A stretch of 64,000 bases of DNA from Sphingopyxis sp. GW247-27LB (GCF_002277025.1 NZ_NIWD01000013.1:124001-188000), one strand, 5' to 3'. Numbered from the stretch's first letter, positions 9,075 through 16,871 are shown. Translations and numbers: made by a program. The notes: generated by a model not told the origin, from the sequence alone.

Positions 9075-10100
9075 CTACTGGTTCAACCCGTGCTTCTTCA
9101 GCGCGTGGCGGATTTGATCATAGCTGAGCCCGAGCGCTTCGGCCGCGACCTTCTGGTTGTAGCGGCAGCGCGCCATCGTATCGGCCAATATCTGCCGCTC
9201 ATAGCCGTCGACCGCGGCGCGCAGGTCGCTGACCGGGCCGGAAGGCGGCGCGGCGGGGCCGGACGAGGATTCGGGTACGGCGACGGGCGTCGCGCCGTCT
9301 TTCGCCGCGGGCCGATGAACCGGCTGCCACGGGCTCGCGAAGGGATCGAAGCTCAGCGCGTCGACCGGCCTTTCGGGGTCGGGCCAGCGATAGATGGCGC
9401 GCTCGATCACGTTCCTGAGCTCGCGGACATTGCCCGGCCAGTCGTGGCCCTCCATCTGCGCGAGCGCGCGCGGGCCGAAACCGGGCCATTCCTCCCAGCC
9501 GAGCACCGCCGCCATGCGCTGGCCGAAATATGTGGCGAGCACCTCGATATCGCCTTCGCGCGCGCGCAGGGGGGGGAGGGTGATGACCTCGAACGACAGC
9601 CGGTCGAGCAGGTCGGCGCGAAAGCGGTTCTCCTCGACCAGTGCGGGGAGATGCTCGTTGGTCGCCGCAACGATCCGCACGTCGACGCGGATCGGGCGCG
9701 ACGATCCGACGCGCGTCACCTCGCCATATTCGACCGCGCGCAACAGGCGCTCCTGCGCGCCCATCGACATGGTCGCGAGCTCGTCGAGGAACAGCGTCCC
9801 GCCGTCGGCCTCCTCGAAGCGTCCGGCGCGGCTGCGCGTCGCGCCGGTGAAGGCGCCCGCCTCGTGCCCGAACAGCTCCGATTCGATCAGCGTCTCGGGC
9901 ATCGCGGCGCAGTTCATGATCAGATAGGGCTTGTCCCAGCGCGCCGACAGGCGGTGGAGGCGCTCGGCGATCAGTTCCTTGCCGGTGCCGCGCTCGCCGA
10001 TCACCAGCACCGGCCGGTCGAGCGCCGCGGCCTGGCTCGCGCGTTCGACCGCGTCCTGAAAGGTCGCCGACTGGCCGATGAACTGCGTTTCGCGCTCCAT
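9075..10100 (-). CDS. pspF: Phage shock protein operon transcriptional activator PspF
   Basis: 341 aa from the ATG at 10100; a TTG two codons earlier is in frame but less likely. It is a sigma-54 activator without a receiver domain: AAA+ core from residue 5, Walker A GERGTGKE (35-42), the sigma-54 contact loop GAFTGA (82-87), Walker B GGTLFLDEL, and a Fis-type HTH at the C-terminus (VAAEALGLSYDQIRHALKKHG). It is transcribed away from the psp genes, as in Enterobacteria, where PspA inhibits PspF until membrane stress. The central Pro/Ala-rich linker (about residues 245-285) is longer than in E. coli. Confidence 0.95.
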   Translation of the reverse strand: MERETQFIGQSATFQDAVERASQAAALDRPVLVIGERGTGKELIAERLHRLSARWDKPYLIMNCAAMPETLIESELFGHEAGAFTGATRSRAGRFEEADGGTLFLDELATMSMGAQERLLRAVEYGEVTRVGSSRPIRVDVRIVAATNEHLPALVEENRFRADLLDRLSFEVITLPPLRAREGDIEVLATYFGQRMAAVLGWEEWPGFGPRALAQMEGHDWPGNVRELRNVIERAIYRWPDPERPVDALSFDPFASPWQPVHRPAAKDGATPVAVPESSSGPAAPPSGPVSDLRAAVDGYERQILADTMARCRYNQKVAAEALGLSYDQIRHALKKHGLNQ

Positions 10101-10108
10101 TCCCAATC

Positions 10109-10134
10109 ATTGGCGATATTTCCCGCTGATTGGC
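10109..10134 (+). promoter_or_regulatory. Candidate PspF upstream activating sites
   Basis: ATTGGC occurs at 10109-10114 and 10129-10134, exactly 20 bp (two helical turns) apart, and again at 10200-10205 overlapping the -24 box. The first two lie 70-95 bp upstream of the sigma-54 promoter, a normal enhancer position. That they bind PspF is inferred. Confidence 0.4.
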
Positions 10135-10201
10135 AAGTTAAATCCGCGTCGAACCCAAGTCCAGTGTGAATCCCGCGCGCTTTTCCGCCACATGGGCCAA
10201 T

Positions 10202-10217
10202 TGGCACACCCCCTGCA
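10202..10217 (+). promoter_or_regulatory. Sigma-54 promoter of the psp operon
   Basis: TTGGCAC-ACCCC-CTGCA matches the -24/-12 consensus TGGCAC-N5-TTGCA with the invariant GG and GC 10 bp apart. It is 60 bp before the first small ORF and faces away from pspF, whose product activates sigma-54 polymerase. Confidence 0.85.
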
Positions 10218-10277
10218 TAGAGGAAAGGGAACCGGCACCAATCGGGCCGGAGCAGCAAGAACAGGGAAGGTTGACCC

Positions 10278-10451
10278 ATGAAAACGATGTTTGCCCAGGC
10301 CGCCACTTTCGCGCTCAGCGCGGCGGGAGCGCTGGCCATCCTCATCGGCGTGATCGACCAGCCCCAGATCGCCGTCAGCGCCGCCGGACACCCCGTCGGC
10401 GTGCTGGCGGTGACCGCTGCATCATCCCCGGCGGTCAGTCCCTTGGCCTGA
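10278..10451 (+). CDS. Small membrane peptide at the head of the psp operon, 57 aa
   Basis: An ATG with AGGGAAGG about 8 nt upstream opens a 57-codon frame ending in TGA at 10451. The product starts MKTMFAQAATFALSAAGALA and has one hydrophobic segment (about residues 8-26, ending ALAILIGVID), then a short Ala/Val/Pro-rich tail. It lies between the sigma-54 promoter and pspA, so it should be stress-induced with the operon. I know of no family. It could be a secreted or membrane peptide, or only a leader ORF. Confidence 0.55.
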   Translation: MKTMFAQAATFALSAAGALAILIGVIDQPQIAVSAAGHPVGVLAVTAASSPAVSPLA

Positions 10452-10543
10452 CCGGCTCTGGTGCCGGGGCACTCTCCCCCCTTGCCCCGCCCCGGCACCA
10501 GCATTCATTCAAGGTCTCAAAAGTTTCGACAGGAGTTAGTAGC

Positions 10544-11206
10544 ATGGGTATTTTTTCACGGACCCGCGACATCATCGCCGCCAACGTCACCGATCTGCTC
10601 GACCGCGCGGAGGATCCCGAAAAGATGATCCGCCAGATCATCTTCGAGATGAACGAGACGCTGGTCGAGGTCCGCGCGTCGGCCGCCCGCACCATCGCGG
10701 ACCAGAAGGAAATGCGCCGCCACATCGCCAAGCTGGAAGGGCTGCAGGACAGCTGGAAGGAAAAGGCCGAACTCGCGCTGTCGAAGGATCGCGAAGACCT
10801 CGCCACCGCGGCGCTGGTCGAGAAGCAGAAGGCCGGCGACATGGCCGAGCGGCTGAAGAGCGAGATTGCGGTTCTCGACGATGCGCTGAAGGGCTATGAA
10901 GCCGATATCGCCAAGCTGCAGAAGAAGCTCAGCGAAGCGCGGGCGCGCCAGTCGAGCGTCGTCAACCGCCTCGAAAGCGCCGAGAATCGCTACAAGCTGC
11001 GCGAGATGACCAACGGCGACCGCGTCGAGGATGCCTTCTCGCGCTTCGAGATCCTCGAACGCCGCGTCGACGAGGCCGAAGGCCGTGCCGACGCGCTGGG
11101 CCTGGGCTATAAAAAGTCGCTCGACGAGGAAATCGCCGAACTGCAGGCCGCCGACAAGGTTGCCGACGAGCTCGCCGCGCTGAAGGCCGCGCAGGGCAAG
11201 AAATAA
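10544..11206 (+). CDS. pspA: Phage shock protein A
   Basis: 220 aa, the usual length; start at the ATG preceded by CAGGAG. The sequence begins MGIFSRTRDIIAANVTDLLDRAEDPEKMI, the amphipathic helix and the first part of the PspA/Vipp1 fold, then a long coiled coil to about residue 190 and a C-terminal segment with GYKKSLDEEIAELQAADKVADELAALK. In E. coli it binds PspF in unstressed cells and oligomerises on damaged inner membrane during stress. First large gene of the operon. Confidence 0.97.
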   Translation: MGIFSRTRDIIAANVTDLLDRAEDPEKMIRQIIFEMNETLVEVRASAARTIADQKEMRRHIAKLEGLQDSWKEKAELALSKDREDLATAALVEKQKAGDMAERLKSEIAVLDDALKGYEADIAKLQKKLSEARARQSSVVNRLESAENRYKLREMTNGDRVEDAFSRFEILERRVDEAEGRADALGLGYKKSLDEEIAELQAADKVADELAALKAAQGKK

Positions 11207-11218
11207 GGAGCCGGACCG

Positions 11219-11503
11219 ATGGATTTCGACTTCGTCATCCCGGTGCTCGTCGTTGGCATTCTCTTCCTCGGTCTTCCCTGGCTGATCCTCCACTATGTCA
11301 CCAAGTGGAAACAGGCCAAGACGCTGACCGGAGAGGATGAGCAGCTGCTCGACGAACTTTACGATACGGCTCGAAGGCTCGAGAATCGTCTTCATACCGT
11401 GGAACGCATCATCAGCGCCGACCATCCCGACTTCCGCCCCGCGGTACGCAGCGATGAGGACCTGGCGCAACTCGAGAACAACAGCATGAGCCGGAGGAAC
11501 TGA
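11219..11503 (+). CDS. pspB: Phage shock protein B
   Basis: 94 aa, starts 12 nt after pspA with AAGGAG. One N-terminal membrane helix (VIPVLVVGILFLGLPWLILHY, about 6-26) is followed by a coiled coil whose second half carries the PspB signature RRLENRLHTVERIISADHPDF (about 52-72). In E. coli PspB and PspC sense membrane stress and release PspF from PspA. Two bases separate it from pspC. The signature is echoed in the five downstream small proteins. Confidence 0.93.
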   Translation: MDFDFVIPVLVVGILFLGLPWLILHYVTKWKQAKTLTGEDEQLLDELYDTARRLENRLHTVERIISADHPDFRPAVRSDEDLAQLENNSMSRRN

Positions 11504-11505
11504 AG

Positions 11506-11883
11506 ATGTCTGCCAGCCGCACCAAATTCTATCTCGACAAGCAGAACGCCAAATGGCTCGGCGTCTGCTCGGGTCTGGCGGATTATATGGGGATCGACGT
11601 CCTCTGGATCCGCGTGGGCATGGTCCTCGGCACGTTGATGGGCTCGGGCTTTCCGCTTCTCGCCTATATCGTGATCGGGATCATGGGAACGCCCAAGCCT
11701 TTCGCGCTCTATGGCTCGAACGAGGAGGCGCGATTCTGGCAGGGCGTGCGCTCGAACCCCAGCGCCTCGGCGCGCGACATCCGCTCGCGCTTCCGCGACA
11801 TCGACCGCCGCATCGCCGACATCGAGCAATATTACACCAGCCACAACCGCCGCCTCGCCGATGAGATCGACGCGCTGCGCTGA
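11506..11883 (+). CDS. pspC: Phage shock protein C
   Basis: 125 aa. It has the PspC domain: TKFYLDKQNAKWLGVCSGLADYMGIDVLWIRVG, then a membrane helix (MVLGTLMGSGFPLLAYIVIGIMG, about 45-67). The cytosolic C-terminal part ends in a coiled coil (IRSRFRDIDRRIADIEQYYTS...RRLADEIDALR). The ending DEIDALR recurs in the next small proteins (DQIDRLR, SEIEALR, DEIEKLR), which suggests related pairing surfaces. Confidence 0.93.
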   Translation: MSASRTKFYLDKQNAKWLGVCSGLADYMGIDVLWIRVGMVLGTLMGSGFPLLAYIVIGIMGTPKPFALYGSNEEARFWQGVRSNPSASARDIRSRFRDIDRRIADIEQYYTSHNRRLADEIDALR

Positions 11884-11912
11884 GCGGAAAACGGGCAACA
11901 GGGAGACAAGAT

Positions 11913-12212
11913 ATGAGCATCGGCGGCCCCGCCTTCGTCCTCGCGATCATCGCCATGTCGATGGTCGGATGGATGGTGACGACCTGGATGCGCGCCAAGC
12001 ACGGCTATCCGGTCGAGAATGAATGGGGCGGCACGGTTCATCGAACCGCCCCCGACGCTGATCGAAAAATCGCGCTGCTCGAAGGCGACAATGCCAAGCT
12101 GGCCGACAAGATCACACGGCTCGAAGACCGGATTTCGGTGCTCGAGCGGATCGCGACCGACGCGAACGGTGGGGCGGCCCAGCTCGCCGACCAGATCGAC
12201 CGGCTGCGCTGA
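11913..12212 (+). CDS. PspB-like small membrane protein 1 (psp operon)
   Basis: 99 aa; GGGAGACAAG precedes the ATG. One N-terminal membrane helix (FVLAIIAMSMVGWMVTTWM, about 8-26) is followed by KHGYPVENEWG and a coiled coil ending RLEDRISVLERIATDANGG...DQIDRLR. The block R-(I/V)-x-V-L-E-R-I-x-T-D corresponds to RLHTVERIISAD of PspB in the same position after the helix. I infer a PspB paralogue in which the PspB tail after the Asp is shortened. The next gene is its closest relative (MVTTWMRAKHGYP / VLTTWMRIKNGYP). Confidence 0.8.
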   Translation: MSIGGPAFVLAIIAMSMVGWMVTTWMRAKHGYPVENEWGGTVHRTAPDADRKIALLEGDNAKLADKITRLEDRISVLERIATDANGGAAQLADQIDRLR

Positions 12213-12228
12213 GAGGAAAGAGAAGATC

Positions 12229-12546
12229 ATGAATCTCGATATTTTATATGCCCTGGCCCCCGTCGCCGCGATCATCGGCGTCAGCGCGGTCGGCGGCTGG
12301 GTGCTGACGACCTGGATGCGGATCAAGAACGGCTACCCGCTCGACGGCGCCTGGGGCCAGGCGATCTATCCCAAGACCAGCGACGAGACGATCGAACGCG
12401 TCAAGCTGATCAGCCAGGAAAACGCCCAGCTTCGCGCCGAGCTCGGTTCGGTCAAGGATCGCCTCGCGGTGATCGAGCGCATCGTCACCGACGAGAGCCA
12501 CCGGGTGGCGAGCGAGATCGAGGCGCTGCGGCGCCCGGCGAACTGA
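12229..12546 (+). CDS. PspB-like small membrane protein 2 (psp operon)
   Basis: 105 aa from the ATG at 12229 preceded by GAGGAAAGAG. N-terminal membrane helix (ILYALAPVAAIIGVSAVGGWVLTTWM), then RIKNGYPLDGAWG, almost the same linker as the previous protein, and a coiled coil with SVKDRLAVIERIVTDESHR and the ending ASEIEALRRPAN. Same architecture as PspB. It sits 16 nt from the previous gene and 17 nt from the next, with all in one direction. Confidence 0.8.
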   Translation: MNLDILYALAPVAAIIGVSAVGGWVLTTWMRIKNGYPLDGAWGQAIYPKTSDETIERVKLISQENAQLRAELGSVKDRLAVIERIVTDESHRVASEIEALRRPAN

Positions 12547-12563
12547 ACGAAAGGAGCGCGCCC

Positions 12564-12830
12564 GTGGACAGCTGGGTTCAATTCTTCCTCATCGTCGTCG
12601 GTCTGCCCGTCGTGCTCGGCATCGGCAGCGACATGTTCCGCCGCCATCTGAAATTCAAGGAACGGCAACTGACCGCGATGTCGCACGAAACGGCGGAAAA
12701 GGCCGCGCAATATGCGGCGCAGACCGAACGGCTGGAGGAACGCGTCCGCGTCCTCGAACGCATCGTCACCGACAAGGGCGTCGATGTCGCCGACGAAATC
12801 GAAAAGCTGCGCGACGCGCCGCTCAACTGA
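12564..12830 (+). CDS. PspB-like small membrane protein 3 (psp operon)
   Basis: 88 aa from a GTG preceded by AAAGGAG. A membrane helix (FFLIVVGLPVVLGIGSDMF, about 7-25) leads into basic residues (RRHLKFKERQ) and a coiled coil with TERLEERVRVLERIVTDKGVD and DEIEKLRDAPLN. The motif agrees with PspB (RLENRLHTVERIISAD) at the R, E, R, V/L, E-R-I and D positions. No other domain is present. Confidence 0.8.
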   Translation: MDSWVQFFLIVVGLPVVLGIGSDMFRRHLKFKERQLTAMSHETAEKAAQYAAQTERLEERVRVLERIVTDKGVDVADEIEKLRDAPLN

Positions 12831-12864
12831 ACAACGACAAGAATCAGGCGAAAGGATCCTTCCC

Positions 12865-13128
12865 ATGAACCCCTTTGAAATGGTCATCGGCATCGTCCTC
12901 ATCGTGACGATCGGGAGCATCATCCGCGCGAAATACGGCGTGCGGCGCGACCATCGCGGCGGCGAGTATTTCGTGGCCCAGGACAATGCCGAGACCAAGG
13001 CGTTGCAGGCCGAGATTCGCGCGCTCAAGGAGCGCATCCAGGTTCTCGAACGCATCGCCACCGACCACAACCGCGCCGCCAGCCTCGACGAAGAGATCGA
13101 GAAGCTGCGCGACCGGTCCCTCCCGTAA
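12865..13128 (+). CDS. PspB-like small membrane protein 4 (psp operon)
   Basis: 87 aa from the ATG at 12865, with AAAGGA 8 nt upstream. A short helix (FEMVIGIVLIVTIGSIIRAKYG, about 4-25), then RDHRGGEYFVAQDNAETKAL and a coiled coil with ALKERIQVLERIATDHNRA and DEEIEKLRDRSLP. The tail EEIEKLRD is nearly that of the previous protein, which points to tandem duplication followed by divergence of the membrane segments. Confidence 0.8.
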   Translation: MNPFEMVIGIVLIVTIGSIIRAKYGVRRDHRGGEYFVAQDNAETKALQAEIRALKERIQVLERIATDHNRAASLDEEIEKLRDRSLP

Positions 13129-13151
13129 CGCGACGAAGAAGGAGCCGACCC

Positions 13152-13406
13152 ATGGCCGCCATAACGTCCGAGATTAGCACCCATCTGATCACCGCCGCGA
13201 TCGCGCTCAGCGCCCTGACCATCATCAGCCTGGTCGCGCTGCGCGGCTGGCGCGACTGGATCCAGCTCAAGCGCGAGGAACTCGCGGCGGGCCATACCCC
13301 CGCGCAGGATGCGACCGTGCCGCACGCCGGATCGCGGATCGAGATCGCCGATCTGAAGGAACGGCTGCGCAAGCTGGAAGCGATCGCCGCGGGGGTGGAT
13401 CTCTAA
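13152..13406 (+). CDS. PspB-like small membrane protein 5 (psp operon, most diverged)
   Basis: 84 aa; GAAGGAGCC precedes the ATG. The membrane helix (ITAAIALSALTIISLVALRGW) is followed by RDWIQLKREELAAGHTP and a short coiled coil IADLKERLRKLEAIAAGVDL. Only the first half of the ERI-x-TD motif is kept and the final D-E-I-x-x-L segment is missing, so the membership is weaker than for the four before it. A palindromic repeat follows immediately, which probably marks the operon end. Confidence 0.7.
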   Translation: MAAITSEISTHLITAAIALSALTIISLVALRGWRDWIQLKREELAAGHTPAQDATVPHAGSRIEIADLKERLRKLEAIAAGVDL

Positions 13407-13410
13407 ACCC

Positions 13411-13500
13411 GTCGCCCCCGCGAAGGCGGGGGCCGCAGGCCGCCTTGCGCGGCGACGTCGGAATAAGCCCGACAGCGGCCCCCGCCTTCGCGGGGGCGAC
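13411..13500. repeat. Palindromic GC-rich repeat after the psp operon
   Basis: GTCGCCCCCGCGAAGGCGGG at the left and CCCGCCTTCGCGGGGGCGAC at the right are exact complements around about 50 bp, and each arm also contains its own small palindrome. It fills the gap between the psp operon and sufE and could act as a transcription terminator by structure, though no T-run is seen. Confidence 0.85.
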
Positions 13501-13560
13501 GATGGAAGGAGGCGACGCTATCCCTTCCCACCACCCCTCAAATCTGCCACTGCCGCGCCC

Positions 13561-13971
13561 ATGCGCAGCCTCTCCGACATCTTCGACGAATATGACTTCC
13601 TCGACGGCGACGATCGCTATCGCCTGCTGATCGAACTCGGGCGTGAGCTGGAGCCGATGCCCAATGCGCTCAAAACCGACGCGACGCTGGTGCGCGGCTG
13701 CTCGGCGAGCGTCTGGGTCTATCCGGTGCCGCGGGGCGACGACCGCCTCCACTTCCTCGCCGACAGCAACGCCGCGATCACCAAGGGCATCGTCGCACTC
13801 GTCCTCGCCGCGGTGCAGGATCAGCCCGCGTCCGATGTCGCCGGCATGGATATCGCCGCCGCGCTCGCTCCCTTCGACCTGACGCGCCAGCTCTCGTCGA
13901 ACCGCACCCAGGGCGTCCCCAACATGATCGCGCTGGTCCAGGACACGGCGCGCAGGATCGCTGCAGGCTGA
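13561..13971 (+). CDS. sufE: SufE family cysteine-desulfurase activator
   Basis: 136 aa, typical length. It begins SLSDIFDEYDFLDGDDRYRLLIELGRELEPMP and has the sulfur-accepting Cys in LVRGCSASVWVYP (Cys about residue 51), followed by ADSNAAITKGIVALVLA and a C-terminal LSSNRTQGVPNMIALVQD. SufE takes persulfide sulfur from SufS for Fe-S cluster assembly. The other suf genes are not in the window, and this gene stands alone between two repeat regions. Confidence 0.93.
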   Translation: MRSLSDIFDEYDFLDGDDRYRLLIELGRELEPMPNALKTDATLVRGCSASVWVYPVPRGDDRLHFLADSNAAITKGIVALVLAAVQDQPASDVAGMDIAAALAPFDLTRQLSSNRTQGVPNMIALVQDTARRIAAG

Positions 13972-14032
13972 GCATGGTTTCGCGGTGGGAGCATCGCTGG
14001 TGACGGCTTTCCGGTTTTTTTTTTGGCACTTT

Positions 14033-14060
14033 GTGATCCCCGGCTTTCACCGGGGATCAC
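14033..14060. repeat. Short inverted repeat downstream of sufE
   Basis: GTGATCCCCGG and CCGGGGATCAC, 11-bp perfect arms around a 6-bp loop. A run of ten T precedes the hairpin rather than following it, so it does not fit a terminator of sufE. The rest of the 182-bp gap shows nothing else except the TonB-receptor terminator. Confidence 0.6.
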
Positions 14061-14096
14061 GTAGGATAGGATTGCAATCGGTCGAAAACTGCCAAC

Positions 14097-14128
14097 AGAA
14101 AAGGGCGCGGGAGTTGCCTCCCGCGCCC
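14097..14128 (-). terminator. Rho-independent terminator of the TonB receptor gene
   Basis: Arms GGGCGCGGGAG (14103-14113) and CTCCCGCGCCC (14118-14128) around a 4-base loop; on the reverse strand the stem is followed by TTTTCTG. Confidence 0.85.
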
Positions 14129-14153
14129 TGATCTTTTCCGGCGATGCCGCGGC

Positions 14154-16697
14154 TTAGAAGCCGACGATGATCGAACCGATGAAGGTGCGCGGCGCACCGA
14201 TCTGCACGAAGGGCGCCGAATTGGTCGCCAGCTGTCCGTCGAAACCGCCGACATAGAGCTTGTCGAACAGGTTGGAGACGTTGAACTGGAAGTAGGTCTT
14301 GTCGCCAAGGCCCGCCCATTCGAGGCCGACGCGCGCGTCGAGGTCGACCAGCGTATAGGCCGGCGTCTTGGCGCCATAGACATCCACGCCGCCGATGGTC
14401 AGCGGCAGATTCTGGTCGTTCACGTAACGCGGGCCGGTCCGCTTGACCTGCGCACCGAGCTGGATCGGACCGAGGTCGCCCTGCACGCGGGCGCCGAAGG
14501 TATAGACCGGCGCACCCGATTCACGCTTGCCGGCGGTCGGCGCATAGATCGGGTCGCCGTTGCCGTCGATGCCGTTCAGCACGTCGTCCTTGATCTTCGA
14601 CTTCAGATACGAACCGAAGGCATAGATCGAGAACTCGGGGATCGGACGATAGGAGATGCTGCCGTCGATGCCATATTTGTCGACGCGGCCGAGGTTGCGA
14701 TAGACGTTGCGCTCGGTCTCGGGGTCGAACGACGAGGCGAGACGATCGTTGAAGATCGTGTACCACAGCCCGACCTGCGCCTGCACCTGGCTGCTGCTGT
14801 AGCGCAGGCCCGCGTCGAAGTTGTCGGTCGTTTCCGGGGCCGGGTTGGCCGATTCCGTGTCCGCCGGGAAGTAGAAGGCATTGTAGAGGTTGTCGGTGCC
14901 CGGGACCTGCACGCCCTTCGAATAGTTGGCGAAGATGCTGAGCGCGTCGGTCAGGTCATAGGTCAGGCCGACGTTCGGCGTGAACTTGTTATACTTGCGC
15001 ACGCGGCGCTGCGGGCCCTGCGTATCGAAGGTCACGCCCGCGACCGTCTGGGTCGGGTTGGCCGCCAACCAGGCTTCCAGGCCGGCGGTGTTGGTGCCGA
15101 AGCATTCGACGAAGCCCGTCACGCTCGAGGTGGCGCAATTGTTGGTCAGGTCGCGCTTGAACATCTTGTACGCGCCGCCGACCTCGATGGTCAGCGCGCC
15201 GAACTCGCCGCGATACTGGCCGCCGAACATGTTCAGCATGGCGATCGACTTGCGGTCGCGCTTCTGCAGGACATGGCCGTCGACGTCGGCCAGCGGGTCG
15301 TTGACCGGGAAGACGTCGATCGGCGAACCGTCGAGCTTCAGGAAGCCCGTCTGGCCGGTCTGGCGGTGGCTGGCGCGATCGTAGCTGTAGAAGATGCGGA
15401 AGGTGTTGCTCTCGTCGAACTCGTAGCGCAGGCCGGCGATCACGCCGATGCGGTCGGTCTGCGTCTGGCTGGGCGCGAGCACGCGGACGGTGTCGAGGAT
15501 GTCGCCGTCACCGTTGAGATCGCGGCCATAATAGGGCGAGCCCGAGATATAGCCGGTCTGCAGCGAGACGCCTGCGCCCGGATCGACGTCGCGGAAGCCT
15601 TCGTTGCCGGTCGCCGTGCCGCCGCCGTTCGCCTTCACATATTGATAGCTCGGGTCGATCGTCAGCACGAGGCCGTCCGACAGGGTGAAGCGCGAGTTGA
15701 CGCGGATGTTGCCGGTGTTCGACGGGTTGAAGCGTTCGTCGAAGGTCGAGCCGCAGCTGTTGGCCGTGTCGCGGACGCCGGGGGTCGCCACGGTGTTGAT
15801 CTGGCAGCGCGCGATCCCATAGTCGCGTTCGTCCTTGGTCTGCGGGAAGCCGCTCGGGACGTCGCGGTCGTTGCGCAGGCCGACCGAACCGAAGAAGTTG
15901 TTGCGGTTCTGGTTATAGTGGCCCGAGATCGCGACGAAGTCGCCATTGTCGCCGATCGGCTGATACAGCTTGGCGTTATACTGCTGCTTGTTGATCTGGC
16001 CCTTGTGCGACGGGACGCCCGGCAGGTCGACGTTGCCGAACACCGTGTCGTTGGTCGCGCTGCTGGCCGAGAAGAAGGCGCGCGTGCCCCAGGGGGTGAA
16101 GACGCCGGTGTCGACCATGCCGAAGACGCGGAAGAAGTCGAAGTCGCCGGCCGAGCCGACCAGCTTGACGCCGAATTCCTCGCCCGGGTTGCGGGTGCGG
16201 TAGTTGACCGTCGAGCCCGAAGCCGCGGCGGTCGGGCTGTCGACGTCGGTCGAGCCGAGGTTGACGTTGACCTGCTCGATCAGCTCGGGGTCGAGCTGCT
16301 GGTTCGAATAAAGCGCATAGTTGCCCGAGTCGTTGAGCGGGATGCCGTCGAACGTCTGGTTGATGCGGGTGTTGTCGAAGCCGCGGATCGACATCTTGCC
16401 GCCGGCCGAGCCGAAGGGGTCGTTGTTCTGGAAGCTGACGCCGGGGAGCTGGTTGATGATGTCGTTGACGGTCTGGCCCGGCGCCTGGTGCGCGATGAAT
16501 TCCTGGGTCAGGACGGCCTTCGCCTTGGTCGTGTCGGGCGCGATGACGCCGCCGACGCCCTGGTTCGAGCGCGAACCGGTGACGACGATTTCATTGTCGA
16601 AATCCTGCGAACCCGTCGACTGGGCAAAGGCAGGCGTGGAAAGCAGCGCGACCGGAATCAGCGCGACGCTGGCGGCAAGCGTGTGACGAAATTTCAT
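14154..16697 (-). CDS. TonB-dependent outer-membrane receptor
   Basis: 847 aa from the ATG at 16697 (MKFRHTLAASVALIPVALLS), a clear Sec signal peptide ending AFAQ. The TonB box region is EIVVTGSRS (about residues 36-44), then the plug domain (GQTVNDIINQLPGVSFQ, SIRGFDNTRINQTFDGIPLND, ELIEQVNVNLGSTDVDSP) and a 22-strand barrel with the expected terminal aromatic residue (FIGSIIVGF). The substrate cannot be read from sequence. No inner-membrane transporter is adjacent. The upstream region carries a palindrome that could bind a regulator. Confidence 0.93.
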   Translation of the reverse strand: MKFRHTLAASVALIPVALLSTPAFAQSTGSQDFDNEIVVTGSRSNQGVGGVIAPDTTKAKAVLTQEFIAHQAPGQTVNDIINQLPGVSFQNNDPFGSAGGKMSIRGFDNTRINQTFDGIPLNDSGNYALYSNQQLDPELIEQVNVNLGSTDVDSPTAAASGSTVNYRTRNPGEEFGVKLVGSAGDFDFFRVFGMVDTGVFTPWGTRAFFSASSATNDTVFGNVDLPGVPSHKGQINKQQYNAKLYQPIGDNGDFVAISGHYNQNRNNFFGSVGLRNDRDVPSGFPQTKDERDYGIARCQINTVATPGVRDTANSCGSTFDERFNPSNTGNIRVNSRFTLSDGLVLTIDPSYQYVKANGGGTATGNEGFRDVDPGAGVSLQTGYISGSPYYGRDLNGDGDILDTVRVLAPSQTQTDRIGVIAGLRYEFDESNTFRIFYSYDRASHRQTGQTGFLKLDGSPIDVFPVNDPLADVDGHVLQKRDRKSIAMLNMFGGQYRGEFGALTIEVGGAYKMFKRDLTNNCATSSVTGFVECFGTNTAGLEAWLAANPTQTVAGVTFDTQGPQRRVRKYNKFTPNVGLTYDLTDALSIFANYSKGVQVPGTDNLYNAFYFPADTESANPAPETTDNFDAGLRYSSSQVQAQVGLWYTIFNDRLASSFDPETERNVYRNLGRVDKYGIDGSISYRPIPEFSIYAFGSYLKSKIKDDVLNGIDGNGDPIYAPTAGKRESGAPVYTFGARVQGDLGPIQLGAQVKRTGPRYVNDQNLPLTIGGVDVYGAKTPAYTLVDLDARVGLEWAGLGDKTYFQFNVSNLFDKLYVGGFDGQLATNSAPFVQIGAPRTFIGSIIVGF

Positions 16698-16853
16698 GAC
16701 AGGATGTCCCCTTGGTGGTTGGCTGTCGGCCGTAGCGTGCAACAGGCACGCGATAACCTGGCCGGGCCCCTGACGCCCCTCTATGGCATGATTGTGACAG
16801 TGCAACCCCGCAGCCGCCCTCAGCTGCGAAGGGGGTCGCGGAAAACCAAGGTT

Positions 16854-16871
16854 TTTCTGTTACAACAGAAA
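16854..16871. promoter_or_regulatory. Palindrome upstream of the TonB receptor gene
   Basis: TTTCTGTT-AC-AACAGAAA, 8-bp perfect arms, lies in the 328-bp gap between clpX and the receptor gene, about 160 bp before the receptor start. It could be an operator or part of the promoter region. The rest of the gap shows AT-rich patches but no other structure I can support. Confidence 0.4.

Noticed and set aside
14033-14060. Terminator of sufE
   Set aside because: The T-run precedes the hairpin on the forward strand, which is the wrong side for an intrinsic terminator.
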